This document shows positions 9,114 through 17,755 of a stretch of 64,000 nt of DNA, in pieces. How positions within the stretch are numbered: position 1 is the stretch's first letter; each line of letters opens with the position of its first letter. The position numbers were made by a program, and so were the translations under genes. Where the stretch lies: NCBI RefSeq assembly GCF_025717005.1, contig NZ_JAOVZU010000004.1, positions 326,654 to 390,653 on the forward strand, read 5' to 3'. Under the pieces are notes generated by a model. It was given only the letters and a program-made list of their open reading frames with translations. It had not been told where the DNA came from and made no database searches. The DNA is from Actinotalea endophytica (GTDB lineage: Bacteria; Actinomycetota; Actinomycetes; Actinomycetales; Cellulomonadaceae).

Positions 9114-9857
9114 CTAGAGGGTCGTGAGGAACTGGGCGAGCTGCTGCGCGGTCTCGGCGGGGTCGCCCTCGACGACGACGCGTCCGCGGTCGACCTGCTC
9201 GGGGGCGAGCAACGACGCGACCCGGGCCGAGGCGCCGGGCATCGCGGCGGCGACCTCGGAGACCGGCTTCTTGCCCGCGGCGAGGATGTCCTTCATCCCG
9301 GCGATGCGTGGGGTGTTGATGCCCGAGGTGAGGCTCAGCACCGCGGGCAACGGCACGTCGACGACCTGCACCCCGTCCTCGAGCAGCCGCTCGACCCGCA
9401 CGTGGTCCCCGTCGACCGTGATGGCGTCGACCTGGTTCAGCGTCGGCCGGCCGAGCAGCGCGCCGAGCTGGTTGCCGACCTGCTGGGCGTAGCGGTCGGA
9501 GCTGCCGGCACCGAGCAGCACCAGGTCGCAGCCGCCGAGCTCGCCGACCGCCGCGGCGAGCGCGCTCGCGGTCTGGAAGCTGTCCGCGTCGGGGTCACCG
9601 GGAACGACGACCAGGCTGTCCAGCCCGCGCGAGAGCACGTCCTTGCGCAGCTTCGAGCCGGACCACCCCTCGCTGCCGACGCTGAGGCCGATCACCTCGC
9701 CGCCGACCTGGTCGGCGACCTGGCGGGCGGCCTCGACGGCGTTGAGGTCGTAGCTGCCGACCTTCCACTGCGCACGGGACAGGTCCAGGGTGCGGTCGGG
9801 CTTGACCGCGATGTCCGAGTCCTCCGGTGCGGCCTTGACGCACGCGACGATTCGCAT
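9114..9857 (-). CDS. fixA: Electron-transfer flavoprotein beta subunit, FixA type
   Basis: 247 aa, the usual length for FixA (~256). It starts MRIVACVKAAPEDSDI, the typical ETF-beta opening, and contains the nucleotide-binding segment GAGSSDRYAQQVGNQLGALLGRP near residue 117 and a conserved LTSGINTPR. It partners FixB. Upstream caiB ends 21 bp before its start codon. Confidence 0.93.
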   Translation of the reverse strand: MRIVACVKAAPEDSDIAVKPDRTLDLSRAQWKVGSYDLNAVEAARQVADQVGGEVIGLSVGSEGWSGSKLRKDVLSRGLDSLVVVPGDPDADSFQTASALAAAVGELGGCDLVLLGAGSSDRYAQQVGNQLGALLGRPTLNQVDAITVDGDHVRVERLLEDGVQVVDVPLPAVLSLTSGINTPRIAGMKDILAAGKKPVSEVAAAMPGASARVASLLAPEQVDRGRVVVEGDPAETAQQLAQFLTTL

Positions 9858-9878
9858 CGAGTTGTCCTCTCTCGGGGT

Positions 9879-11093
9879 CTAGGCGGGTCGCTTGACGACG
9901 CCGGCGGCGACGAGGCGGTCGACCTCGTCGGGCGAGTAGCCGAGCTTGGCGAGCACGTCGACCGTGTCGTGCCCCTGGTCCGGCATCGGCCGCCAGACCT
10001 GCCCGGGGTGCTGGTCGAAGCGCGGGAACACACCCAGCCCCTTGAAGGTCTCCCCGTCCGTGGTCGGCCAGTCCTGCCAGACCCCGCGGGCCTCGAGGTG
10101 CTTCTCGGCGACGAGGTCGGAGAACTCCATGACCTTCTGGGCCGCGATCCGGTGCGCGGAGAAGTCGGCCTCGACGTCGGCGACGGTGCGGGTCGCGAGA
10201 TGGGCCTCGAGGTGCTCCTCGATCTGCCGGGCGTGGGAGCTGGACAGCCAGAGCGCGCTGCAGTCCTCGGGGTAGTCCCCCGTGCCCCACAGGTGCCCGA
10301 GCCCGATCGTCTCGAGGAGGTACTTGTTCTGCGGGACGCCGTACACGCACAGACCGATGAAGCCGTCCGCGCAGCGGTACTCGCCGATCGCGCAGAGGTT
10401 CTGGTTGCGCGCGCCGGGCCTCGGCCAGCTGATCCCGGCGTTGAGGTAGTCGACCAGGTAGTACTGGCCGATGGACAGCAGGGTCTCGAACATGGCGAGG
10501 TCGATCGACTCGCCCTTGCCGGTCCGGCCCGTCTTGTGCAGCGCGGCGAGCGTCGCGCCGACGATCATCAGCGAGTTGAAGTAGTCGCCGGCGTACGGCC
10601 CGGGGTTCATCGGCTGGTCCGGCGTGCCGTTCTGGCTCATGTAGCCCGAGTAGGCCATCACGGTGAGGTCGTAGGCGGCCCGCGTCACCATCTCCGGCAC
10701 ACCGGTCTGGCCGAAGCCGGAGACGTGCACGATGACGAGCTCGGGGTTGGCCTCACGGAGCACCTCGTCGGTCAGCCCGCGCTTGGACCAGGTGCCGCCC
10801 TTGCTCGACTCGATGAACACGTCGGCGTCGGCGAGCATCCGCAGCAGGACCTCCCGCCCCTCGGCGGAGAAGAAGTCGAGCGCCACGGACCGCTGGTTGC
10901 GGCGCTCGGCCTGCTTGATCCACGGGGTGTCGCGGATGGTGTCACCCGCGCCGGTGTTCTCCAGCCAGGTCACGTCGGCGCCCCAGTCGGCCATCAGGCT
11001 GGCGGCCTTGGGCACCGCGAGCTCCATCGCGGAATAGACGACCTTGACGTCGTCAAGAACACCGAAGGACGGCTTCTCGGTTGCGATATCCAT
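9879..11093 (-). CDS. caiB: CaiB-like CoA-transferase (class III)
   Basis: 404 aa (E. coli CaiB 405). A class III CoA-transferase that moves CoA between gamma-butyrobetainyl-CoA/crotonobetainyl-CoA and carnitine. Strong family landmarks include FIESSKGGTWSKRGLTDEVL, HVSGFGQTG, and the catalytic Asp in PYAGDYFNSL (residue ~165; E. coli Asp169). I chose the second ATG (11093): GAGGA lies 9 nt upstream, whereas the first in-frame ATG directly abuts the GAGGA. It is separated from caiA by only a few bases. Confidence 0.9.
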   Translation of the reverse strand: MDIATEKPSFGVLDDVKVVYSAMELAVPKAASLMADWGADVTWLENTGAGDTIRDTPWIKQAERRNQRSVALDFFSAEGREVLLRMLADADVFIESSKGGTWSKRGLTDEVLREANPELVIVHVSGFGQTGVPEMVTRAAYDLTVMAYSGYMSQNGTPDQPMNPGPYAGDYFNSLMIVGATLAALHKTGRTGKGESIDLAMFETLLSIGQYYLVDYLNAGISWPRPGARNQNLCAIGEYRCADGFIGLCVYGVPQNKYLLETIGLGHLWGTGDYPEDCSALWLSSSHARQIEEHLEAHLATRTVADVEADFSAHRIAAQKVMEFSDLVAEKHLEARGVWQDWPTTDGETFKGLGVFPRFDQHPGQVWRPMPDQGHDTVDVLAKLGYSPDEVDRLVAAGVVKRPA

Positions 11094-11105
11094 GGGATTC
11101 ATTCC

Positions 11106-12242
11106 TCAATTCGCGTACGCGCGCAGCACGCCCTTGGCCACGGTGAGAATCATCATTTCGTCGGTGCCGCCGCTGATCCGGTCCACCCGCAGGTCACGCC
11201 AGATCCGCTGGATCCGGTGGTCGCCGGCGACCGAGATCCCGCCCATGACCTGCATCGCGTCGTCCACGACGGCGAACGCGGCGTTGACGCAGTAGTACTT
11301 GCACATCGCCGCCTGGGCGGACGTCATTCCGTCGTTGTCGTAGTGCCACGCGGCCTCGTAGAGCATGTTCTTCATCGCGTCGAGCTTGATCGCCATCTCG
11401 CAGAACTTGAGCTGGTTGAGCTGGAACCGCCCGATCGGCTTGCCGAACTGCACCCGGGCGTTGGCATAGCGCGCGGCGTCCTCGAACGCGGACAGCGCCA
11501 CGGCGTAGTCGCTCAGGCCCACCAGGAACCGCTCGAAGTCGAAGTCCTTGACGCCACGGCGGAACCCGTTGCCCTCGGTGCCGAACATGTCGTCCTCGGT
11601 CAGCTCGACGTCCTCGAGGTAGACGTCGGAGCAGCTGTCCATCCGCAGGCCGAGCTTGTCCAGCGGCTCGATCCGCACACCGGGCAGGCTCATGTCGAGG
11701 AACCACTCGGTGAAGACCTCGGGGTCGTCGGCGTTGCGCGCCATGACCACCAGGTACGGCACGTGCGCGGACGACGTGATGAACGTCTTGTGCCCGTTGA
11801 GGTAGACCTTCCCGTCCCGGCGCGTGTACGTGGTCTGCAGGCTGCCGACGTCGGAGCCCGCGCCGGGCTCGGTGCACGCGGAGTTCCAGATCTGCTTGCC
11901 GGTCCCGACGTACGACAGCACCGTCTCGACCTGGTGGGGCGTGCCCTCGCGCAGGATCGTGTCGAAGCACGGGAGCTGGTAGAGCACATAGGTCGGGGCG
12001 CCCCAGCGCCCGAGCTCCTCGTAGACGGCGGTCAGGGTGACCAGGCCGAGGTCGAGGCCGCCGTGCTCCTCGGGCAGCATGATCAGGTCGAAGCCGAGGT
12101 CGCACAGGTCCTTGACCCAGCGCTCGGGGTAGGTGTGGGTCCGGTCGCACTCCGCGAAGTACGCCTCCCAGTTCTCCCTGGCCATCAGGTCTCGGACGTT
12201 CTCGACGAGCAGCTCCTGCTCGTCGCTGAGGCGGAAGTCCAT
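11106..12242 (-). CDS. caiA: CaiA-like crotonobetainyl-CoA reductase (acyl-CoA dehydrogenase family)
   Basis: 378 aa (E. coli CaiA 380). Many stretches match what I know of CaiA, e.g. [54 protein letters not shown] and [18 protein letters not shown]-dependent; with FixABCX it reduces crotonobetainyl-CoA to gamma-butyrobetainyl-CoA, or a close analogue. AAGGAG precedes the ATG. It lies 16 bp after the esterase gene and immediately before caiB. Confidence 0.92.
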   Translation of the reverse strand: MDFRLSDEQELLVENVRDLMARENWEAYFAECDRTHTYPERWVKDLCDLGFDLIMLPEEHGGLDLGLVTLTAVYEELGRWGAPTYVLYQLPCFDTILREGTPHQVETVLSYVGTGKQIWNSACTEPGAGSDVGSLQTTYTRRDGKVYLNGHKTFITSSAHVPYLVVMARNADDPEVFTEWFLDMSLPGVRIEPLDKLGLRMDSCSDVYLEDVELTEDDMFGTEGNGFRRGVKDFDFERFLVGLSDYAVALSAFEDAARYANARVQFGKPIGRFQLNQLKFCEMAIKLDAMKNMLYEAAWHYDNDGMTSAQAAMCKYYCVNAAFAVVDDAMQVMGGISVAGDHRIQRIWRDLRVDRISGGTDEMMILTVAKGVLRAYAN

Positions 12243-12258
12243 CTGCGGGTTCTCCTTG

Positions 12259-13319
12259 TCAGTGGGTGGTCTCGAAGGCTCGCCGCAGGAAGGCCCCGCC
12301 GCGCTGCAGCGCGACGACGGCGTCGTCGAGCATCCGGGAGTGGTGCAGGAAGCCGTGCAGCACGCCGTCGAACACGTCGTGCACGTGGCGCACGCCGCGC
12401 ACGGCGAGCATCTGGGCGAGCGCAGCCGTGTCGTCGCGCAGCGGGTCGAGCTCGGCTGCGGCGAGGTAGCAGGGCGGGACCCCGCTGCCGAGGTCGGCGC
12501 CCAGGCAGTCCAGGTACGGGCTTCGGGCGTCGGCCGGATCGGCCAGGTAGCACTCGCTGTAGTACTCGAGGTCGGCCTCGGTCAGCCCGTCCCACGGTCC
12601 GCCGAGCAGCCGTCGGCTCGCCGAGTCCCGCAGGCCGTACAGGCCGTAGTAGAGCGCCAGCGCCGTCACCGCGACGGGCGGCCGGCCCTCGGCCGCCTCG
12701 TCGCGCAGCAGCAGCGTCGTGGCCAGCGCCATGTTCGCGCCCCCGCTGTCGCCGGCGAGCGCCAGTCGGCTGCCGTCGACCGGGAGGCCGCCCGCGCCGT
12801 CGAGCAGGTGCCGCGCGACCGCGGCGCACTGCGCGACGGCGACCGGGCGCGGGGCGGCCCCCCCGCCCCCGCCCGCGGGGGGGGCGCCCCCCCCCCCCCC
12901 CCCCCCCCCGCGACCGGGAACTTCGCCTCGGGCGACAGCGCGTAGTCGACGCCCACGACGGCCGCGCCCGACTCGTGGGCGAGCCCACGCATGATCCGGT
13001 CGTGGGTGTTGAGGTCGCCGACCACCCAGCCACCGCCGTGGACGTAGACGACGACCGGGAGGCCGTCGGCGTCCACCGGCAGGTGGCAGCGGATCGCCAC
13101 GTCACCGTGCGGGGTCGCGACGGTGGCGTCGATCGTGCGCGCCATCGTCGGACCGCCCTCGTTCCAGAACCGGCGCTCCAGGGCGTAGGCCGTCCGCAGC
13201 TCGGCGGTGCCGGCGTCGGTCGCGTAGGCGTCGGGTGCGAGCTCGGCCGACGTGCTCAGCACGGCCCGCATCTGGTCGGAGATCCGGTCGAGGACCGGCA
13301 GCTTGGTGACGTTGCTCAT
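12259..13319 (-). pseudogene. Alpha/beta-hydrolase (HSL-type) esterase, frame broken at a poly-C tract
   Basis: Two frames give the two halves of one esterase. The N-terminal part (from 13319) has VVYVHGGGWVVGDLNTHDR, the HGGG oxyanion motif, and runs to SPEAKFPVA; the C-terminal part has GDSGGAN (nucleophile Ser), DPLRDD (acid) and HGFLH (His). Between them, 12851-12910 is almost pure G/C homopolymer. The span is 1061 bp, not a multiple of three. I think the gene is intact in the cell and the break is a sequence error, but real decay cannot be excluded. It would hydrolyse a carboxyl ester; its place in a cai-like operon suggests an ester (e.g. acylated) form of the substrate. Confidence 0.7.
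12851..12910. other. Homopolymer G/C tract, likely sequence artefact
   Basis: This contains C, G and C runs ending in 23 consecutive C (12887-12909). It replaces the esterase segment that should join KFPVA to the Ser motif. Similar poly-G ends the window. Confidence 0.7.
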
Positions 13320-13349
13320 GGTTCGGTCCGTTGCGTTCCGCGGGCCGGT

Positions 13350-14675
13350 TCAGACCGTCGCCGTGACGCTCTCGCGCTCCGCCACCTGGTCGCGGGACCG
13401 CGTCCTGCGCAGGTAGAAGAACAGCGCGAGCGAGGCGATCGCGGCGAGCACGGCCGAGCCGACCAGGATCATGAAGATCTGCTGGTACGCACCGGCCGCG
13501 ACGTTCCCGTCGGCATCGGTCTGCGCGTCGAGGATCGAACCGAACCAGGTGCTCGAGAAGGTGTCCGGCAGGAAGCCGATGATCGAGAGCAGACCGGTGG
13601 CCGCACCGAAGTAGGTCAGCGGCACCTTGCCCTCGGTGAGCTGGGCGGAGACCACGCCGAACGAGCCGTTGGCGATGAACCCGAGCACCACGACCAGCGT
13701 GCAGGCCAGGACCACGATGCCCGCGGAGGCAGGCAGCGCCATCATCGTGAGCAGCGCGACGCAGAACAGGACGGAGCCGGCGGCGATCACGACGGACGGC
13801 CGGAACTTGTTCGCGATCCAGCCGAACGCGGGGCCGGACAGCAGCGTGATCCCGTAGTTGCGGATGTTCGCGACGATCGTGGCGGCGGCGAGCGAGACGC
13901 CCAGGACACCGGTCATGTACGGGGTCGTGTAGGTCACGCCGGTGTAGAAGAAGTAGACGAAGAACAGCGAGACCGCGGCGATCCAGACCACCGGGTCACG
14001 CAGCGCCCGGCCGAACTCCGCGAGGCTGAAGGTGCTCTCGCCCTTGATCTCACCGGCGAACTTCGGGATGAACAGCCACGACAGGATGCCCAGGACCAGG
14101 ATCAGACCGCCGAGGAAGAACAGGTAGATCGAGACGCCCAGACCGAGGTTCTCGCCGACCGCGGCGACGATCCAGGTCGAGATCAGGCCGATCACCAGGC
14201 CGGCCACGCCGTAGATGCCGTACGAGATGCCGATCCGCTTCGGGTACTCGTCCTCCTTGGAGACCAGGCGGACGAGCTTGTAGCGCACGCCCCACCAGAT
14301 CAGGATCGTCGTGACGCCCATCAGGATGAACACCGCGTACAGCACCGCGAGGCTCGGCAGCATCGCGTAGACGAAGGTCAGCAGGGCCGTCGAGACGAAC
14401 CCGACCGACGAGAGCGTCCGCATCCGGACCTTGTCCGCGAGGATGCCGGACGGCAGGTAGCAGATCAGCGCGGTGATCGCGTAGGCGCTGAAGACTGCGC
14501 CGAGCTGGGTGTTCGTGACGCCGAGCGCCTCGCGCAGCGGGTCGTAGAACACGGCCTTGAGGTAGGCGGGCGCGTAGATGATCGAGCTGCCCATGCTCGC
14601 CAGTGCGAGCAGGAACCAACGCCGACCTGAGCTCAGGTCCGCGTAGCTCTTCTCGTCACCCAATGAGTTCACCAT
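13350..14675 (-). CDS. MFS transporter (NarK/NreB-like fold), first gene of the cai-like operon
   Basis: 441 aa with ~12 membrane segments (MFS_1). The N-terminal half holds LPSGILADKVRMRTLSSVGF, the MFS loop 2-3 motif. It begins the minus-strand operon, 30 bp before the esterase gene; GGGAG lies upstream of the ATG. Position at the head of the operon and absence of a CaiT-like BCCT carrier make it a candidate importer or exchanger of the betaine substrate (inference). Its overall look resembles MFS carriers found next to membrane LuxR regulators in Eggerthella-type actinobacteria. Confidence 0.85.
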   Translation of the reverse strand: MVNSLGDEKSYADLSSGRRWFLLALASMGSSIIYAPAYLKAVFYDPLREALGVTNTQLGAVFSAYAITALICYLPSGILADKVRMRTLSSVGFVSTALLTFVYAMLPSLAVLYAVFILMGVTTILIWWGVRYKLVRLVSKEDEYPKRIGISYGIYGVAGLVIGLISTWIVAAVGENLGLGVSIYLFFLGGLILVLGILSWLFIPKFAGEIKGESTFSLAEFGRALRDPVVWIAAVSLFFVYFFYTGVTYTTPYMTGVLGVSLAAATIVANIRNYGITLLSGPAFGWIANKFRPSVVIAAGSVLFCVALLTMMALPASAGIVVLACTLVVVLGFIANGSFGVVSAQLTEGKVPLTYFGAATGLLSIIGFLPDTFSSTWFGSILDAQTDADGNVAAGAYQQIFMILVGSAVLAAIASLALFFYLRRTRSRDQVAERESVTATV

Positions 14676-14975
14676 CGAGACTCCCTAGCGGTGGATGCGG
14701 GCCGCTTCGGGGACTCCGGAGGTGAGCGGCCAGGGCGCTTTCGGCCCGGCCGGAAGTGTTGCGGGCGCCGGGGCCCGCAAGGCCGCTGAGGCATCGACAG
14801 ATCGGCGTGAATCGCAGGTCCATCAGTTTCCGCGACCCGGATAGTCAACTTCTCGCGATGGGGGTCCCAGGTCGCTGATGGGACACTACGTAGCGGCGCA
14901 GCGGGACCCCGAGCGCCGGCGGTCAGCCCCCGACCGTCGGAGGTCCCGCACGTCGGGAGCCCCGGAGAGGGAGTC
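14676..14975. promoter_or_regulatory. Divergent promoter region between cai-like operon and luxR-type gene
   Basis: 300 bases without a gene. A perfect 8-bp palindrome CTACGTAG (14886-14893) sits inside a wider GGGGTCCC...GGGACCCC dyad (about 14862-14910), a candidate site for the LuxR-type regulator. A TTGACT hexamer on the minus strand (14848-14843) could be a -35 of the operon, but no good -10 follows. Confidence 0.4.
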
Positions 14976-16418
14976 ATGACCACCAGTGGGCTTCTGGCCC
15001 AAGAAGCGCCCGCATCGACGCGGATCGTCCTCGGCCCGAGGCTGAAGTACCTCGGCCTCACCCTTGTCCTGGCGTGGCACTACTGCCTGTGGTTCGTCCC
15101 GGGCTCGTTCCCGTCGCAGTTCCTGCTCGACGACCGGATCACGTTCGCCTGGCTGATCGCCCTGACCGCCGGCGGCGTGGTCCCGCTGCTGCTGGCGTGG
15201 TGGCTGGGTCGCCGGCGCCACCTCGAGGCGAGCGCGCCGCTGGTCTGGTCGGTCTCGGTGCTCGGCAGCGCCGCGACCGTGGCCCTGACCACGGTCGGGA
15301 TGAGCTCGGCGTCACTGGCACCCGCGTACCTGTCGGCCGTCGTCATCGGCGCGAGCAGCGGGGTGCTCTGGGTGCTGTGGGGCGAGGGCCTGGCCCTGCA
15401 CCGGGCGCGGTTCACGCTCGGTCGCGTCGCGCCCGCCTACGGCGTGGTCATGCTGGTCGTGGTCGGGGGGGTCTACCTGCTGCCCGGCTGGGGCGCGCCG
15501 GCCGTCGACGCACTCCTGCCGCTCGCCTCGGCGTTCCTGCTGCGCTCGCACGTCCGCGCGCTGCCGGACGGGCAGTACCCGCGGCTCCTGCCGGTCAAGG
15601 CCGCGGCCGTCGGCATCCGGACGATCGCGATCGTCGCCGGCATCTCGTTCGCCGCAGCGGCGGTCTCCTACTACACCGTCGCGATCGTGCCCTGGGAGGC
15701 GCTCGGGCACGTGCAGGACTACTTCACCTACGGGATCCTGCTGGGCGCCGCGATGTTCCTGCTCCTCGCGGTGGTCCAGGCCGTGCCGCTGTGGCACCAG
15801 TCGACCTACGGCGCCTACCCGTGGCTCCTGCTGTTCAGCATCGCCGCGTGCGTCCTGTACCTGTCCGACAGCGGGTTCGAGGCGCCCGCCTTCCTCCTGG
15901 CGCTGGCCGTCTCCTCGCTGTTCGAGATCCTGCTCACGATGTACATGGGCGTCCTCACCCGGCGCGGGTACGTCCCCCCGGCCACCGCGTTCGCGCTGTC
16001 CGGCGGGGCGATCCGGCTCGGGATCCTGGTCGGCAACGGCACCGCCCTGACCTTCGAGCGGGTGCCGGGGCTCGAGGACACCCTCGTGCGCCCGACCTTC
16101 GCGCTGCTGGTGGTGATGCTCACGGCGCTGCTGATCTCGATGGTGCGCCAGGAGTACGCGATCGACGCCCTGACGCGCAACCCGCACTCGGACTCCGAGC
16201 TCGCGCTCGTGGTCGAGTCGGTGGCGGAGGAGTTCCGGCTGTCCGGGCGCGAGCGCGAGATCCTCGAGCTCATCGGCCACGGCTACACGGCGTCGGGCGT
16301 GGCCGAGACGCTGGTGATCTCGCCGCACACGGTGAACACCCACGTCCAGCACATCTACGCGAAGCTCGGCATCCACAAGCGCTCGGAGCTGATCAGCTAC
16401 CTGCACCGGCGGGGGTAG
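14976..16418 (+). CDS. Membrane-spanning LuxR-family transcriptional regulator
   Basis: 480 aa. Residues ~20-390 form about 12 hydrophobic segments; residues ~415-478 are a LuxR/GerE HTH: LSGREREILELIGHGYTA...SPHTVNTHVQHIYAKLGIHKRSEL. There is no receiver domain, so the membrane part probably senses the ligand directly. Such regulators are numerous in Eggerthella lenta and relatives, where they neighbour inducible catabolic genes (e.g. DadR). It is transcribed away from the cai-like operon and is its likely activator (inference). GGAGAGGGAG precedes the ATG. Confidence 0.85.
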   Translation: MTTSGLLAQEAPASTRIVLGPRLKYLGLTLVLAWHYCLWFVPGSFPSQFLLDDRITFAWLIALTAGGVVPLLLAWWLGRRRHLEASAPLVWSVSVLGSAATVALTTVGMSSASLAPAYLSAVVIGASSGVLWVLWGEGLALHRARFTLGRVAPAYGVVMLVVVGGVYLLPGWGAPAVDALLPLASAFLLRSHVRALPDGQYPRLLPVKAAAVGIRTIAIVAGISFAAAAVSYYTVAIVPWEALGHVQDYFTYGILLGAAMFLLLAVVQAVPLWHQSTYGAYPWLLLFSIAACVLYLSDSGFEAPAFLLALAVSSLFEILLTMYMGVLTRRGYVPPATAFALSGGAIRLGILVGNGTALTFERVPGLEDTLVRPTFALLVVMLTALLISMVRQEYAIDALTRNPHSDSELALVVESVAEEFRLSGREREILELIGHGYTASGVAETLVISPHTVNTHVQHIYAKLGIHKRSELISYLHRRG

Positions 16419-16447
16419 GGCGGGGCGCCACGTCGAGGTCGGTGGCG

Positions 16448-16471
16448 ATTTTGTTGCGTAGAGAGCAAAAT
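16448..16471. promoter_or_regulatory. Predicted ROK operator, upstream copy
   Basis: An imperfect palindrome with arms ATTTTG/CAAAAT and centre TTGCGTAGAGAG. It shares TTTGTTGC-TAG-G with the site at 20863-20887. It overlaps the first possible ATG of the ROK gene, as expected of autoregulation. Confidence 0.6.
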
Positions 16472-17687
16472 GACCCGCGTGACCCCTCCCCGGCGCTCGA
16501 ACGAGCAGGTAACGTCCGGGAACGTGACGATCGACGAGGCCGCGGACAGCACCGCCCGGCGACCCGCCGACGCCCCGTTCGCCTGGCCGAGCCTGAGCCA
16601 GGGCCAGCGCGCGGTGCTGCTCGACCTGATCCTGCACGGGCCACGGTCCCGGGCGGAGCTGACCCGGCGCACCGAGCTCTCCCGGGCGACGCTCTCCCGC
16701 GTCACGCGTGACCTGGTCAAGCACGGGCTGATCGAGGAGCGCGGGCTCCAGAACTCCGGACGCGGACGCCCGTCCGACGTCGTCGCGCTGCGACCCGAGG
16801 CCGCACTGGTGATGGGCATCGAGCTGACCGGTGAGACGGTCGCGCTCGCCGTGTGCGACCTGCAGGGCCGCGTGCTCGAGACCAGCGACCGGCCCTTCAC
16901 GTCGCACGACGTCGACACCGTGCTGCACGAGCTCACCGGCATGGTCGAGGAGACCCGCGGACGGCACCCCCGACTCACCGCCGTGGGCGTGTGCCTCGGG
17001 GCCGACGTGCGGATGGACCGCGGCTCCGCCGTCGTGGTCGACGCGGACGGTCTGGGCTGGGACGAGGTCCCCCTCGAGCGGCTGCTGAGCCGCGCCGTCC
17101 GGCTGCCGGTCGCGGTCACCAACAACGTGCAGGCCCTGACGATCGCGCACCACTGGTTCGGCGTCGGTGAGCAGACCCCGTCGTTGGCCGTGATCGCCGT
17201 CGGGCTCGGCATCGGCGCGGGGATCGTGCTGGACGGGGAGCTGCTGCACGGCTCGCGCGGGCACCCGGGCAAGGTGAGCCACGTCAGGGTCTTCGGAGAT
17301 GGCCGCACGTGCGATCACGGTCACGTCGGCTGCGCCTCCGCCTACGTGACGATGCGCGCCATGCAGCGCAACACCGGCCACGCCTCGTTCGACGACCTCG
17401 TGCTCGACGTCGCAGCGCACGACGCCGCGGCCCTGGCCGCCGTCCGCCAGGCGGCCACCGCGCTCGGTGTGGTGATCGCCCAGGTGGTCAACCTCGTCGA
17501 CGTGAACCGGGTGGTGCTCACCGGGCAGGCCCGGGTGATCTGGGACGTGGCCGACGAGGCGCTGCGTGCCGCGCTGCTCGAACGCCTCGACCCGGCCGCC
17601 GAGCCACCCGAGCTGCTCGTGCACCCGTTCGCCACGACCGACTACGCGTGGGGTGCCGCGGTCTCGGCGATCCGGCACCTCGTCTAG
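16470..17687 (+). CDS. ROK-family transcriptional repressor
   Basis: 405 aa. The winged-HTH (residues ~45-110) contains RAELTRRTELSRATLSRVTRDLVKHGLI; the ROK sugar-binding domain follows, with GLGIGAGIVLDGELLHGSRGHPGKVSHV and a zinc-type motif CDHGHVGC, in which the usual second Cys is His. It senses a sugar and represses the neighbouring glycan genes. The start is uncertain: the ATG at 16470 lies within the operator and has no ribosome-binding site; GTG at 16524 is an alternative. GH42 follows 68 bp downstream. Confidence 0.88.
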   Translation: MTRVTPPRRSNEQVTSGNVTIDEAADSTARRPADAPFAWPSLSQGQRAVLLDLILHGPRSRAELTRRTELSRATLSRVTRDLVKHGLIEERGLQNSGRGRPSDVVALRPEAALVMGIELTGETVALAVCDLQGRVLETSDRPFTSHDVDTVLHELTGMVEETRGRHPRLTAVGVCLGADVRMDRGSAVVVDADGLGWDEVPLERLLSRAVRLPVAVTNNVQALTIAHHWFGVGEQTPSLAVIAVGLGIGAGIVLDGELLHGSRGHPGKVSHVRVFGDGRTCDHGHVGCASAYVTMRAMQRNTGHASFDDLVLDVAAHDAAALAAVRQAATALGVVIAQVVNLVDVNRVVLTGQARVIWDVADEALRAALLERLDPAAEPPELLVHPFATTDYAWGAAVSAIRHLV

Positions 17688-17705
17688 CCGCTCGACCGAT
17701 CGCCG

Positions 17706-17743
17706 CCGACCCGACCCGCCCCGACCCGCCCCGACCCGACCCG
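17706..17743 (+). repeat. Short tandem repeat CCGACCCGCC
   Basis: About three to four head-to-tail, partly degenerate copies of a 10-base unit between the ROK stop and the GH42 ribosome-binding site (GAGGAG). No function is evident. Confidence 0.5.
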
Positions 17744-17755
17744 AGGAGCATCCGC

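Noticed and set aside
8178..14630. A 2150-codon plus-strand open frame
   Set aside because: It lies antisense to nine well-supported minus-strand genes; its protein is Arg/Asp/Val-rich low-complexity sequence, a usual by-product of high-GC codon bias.
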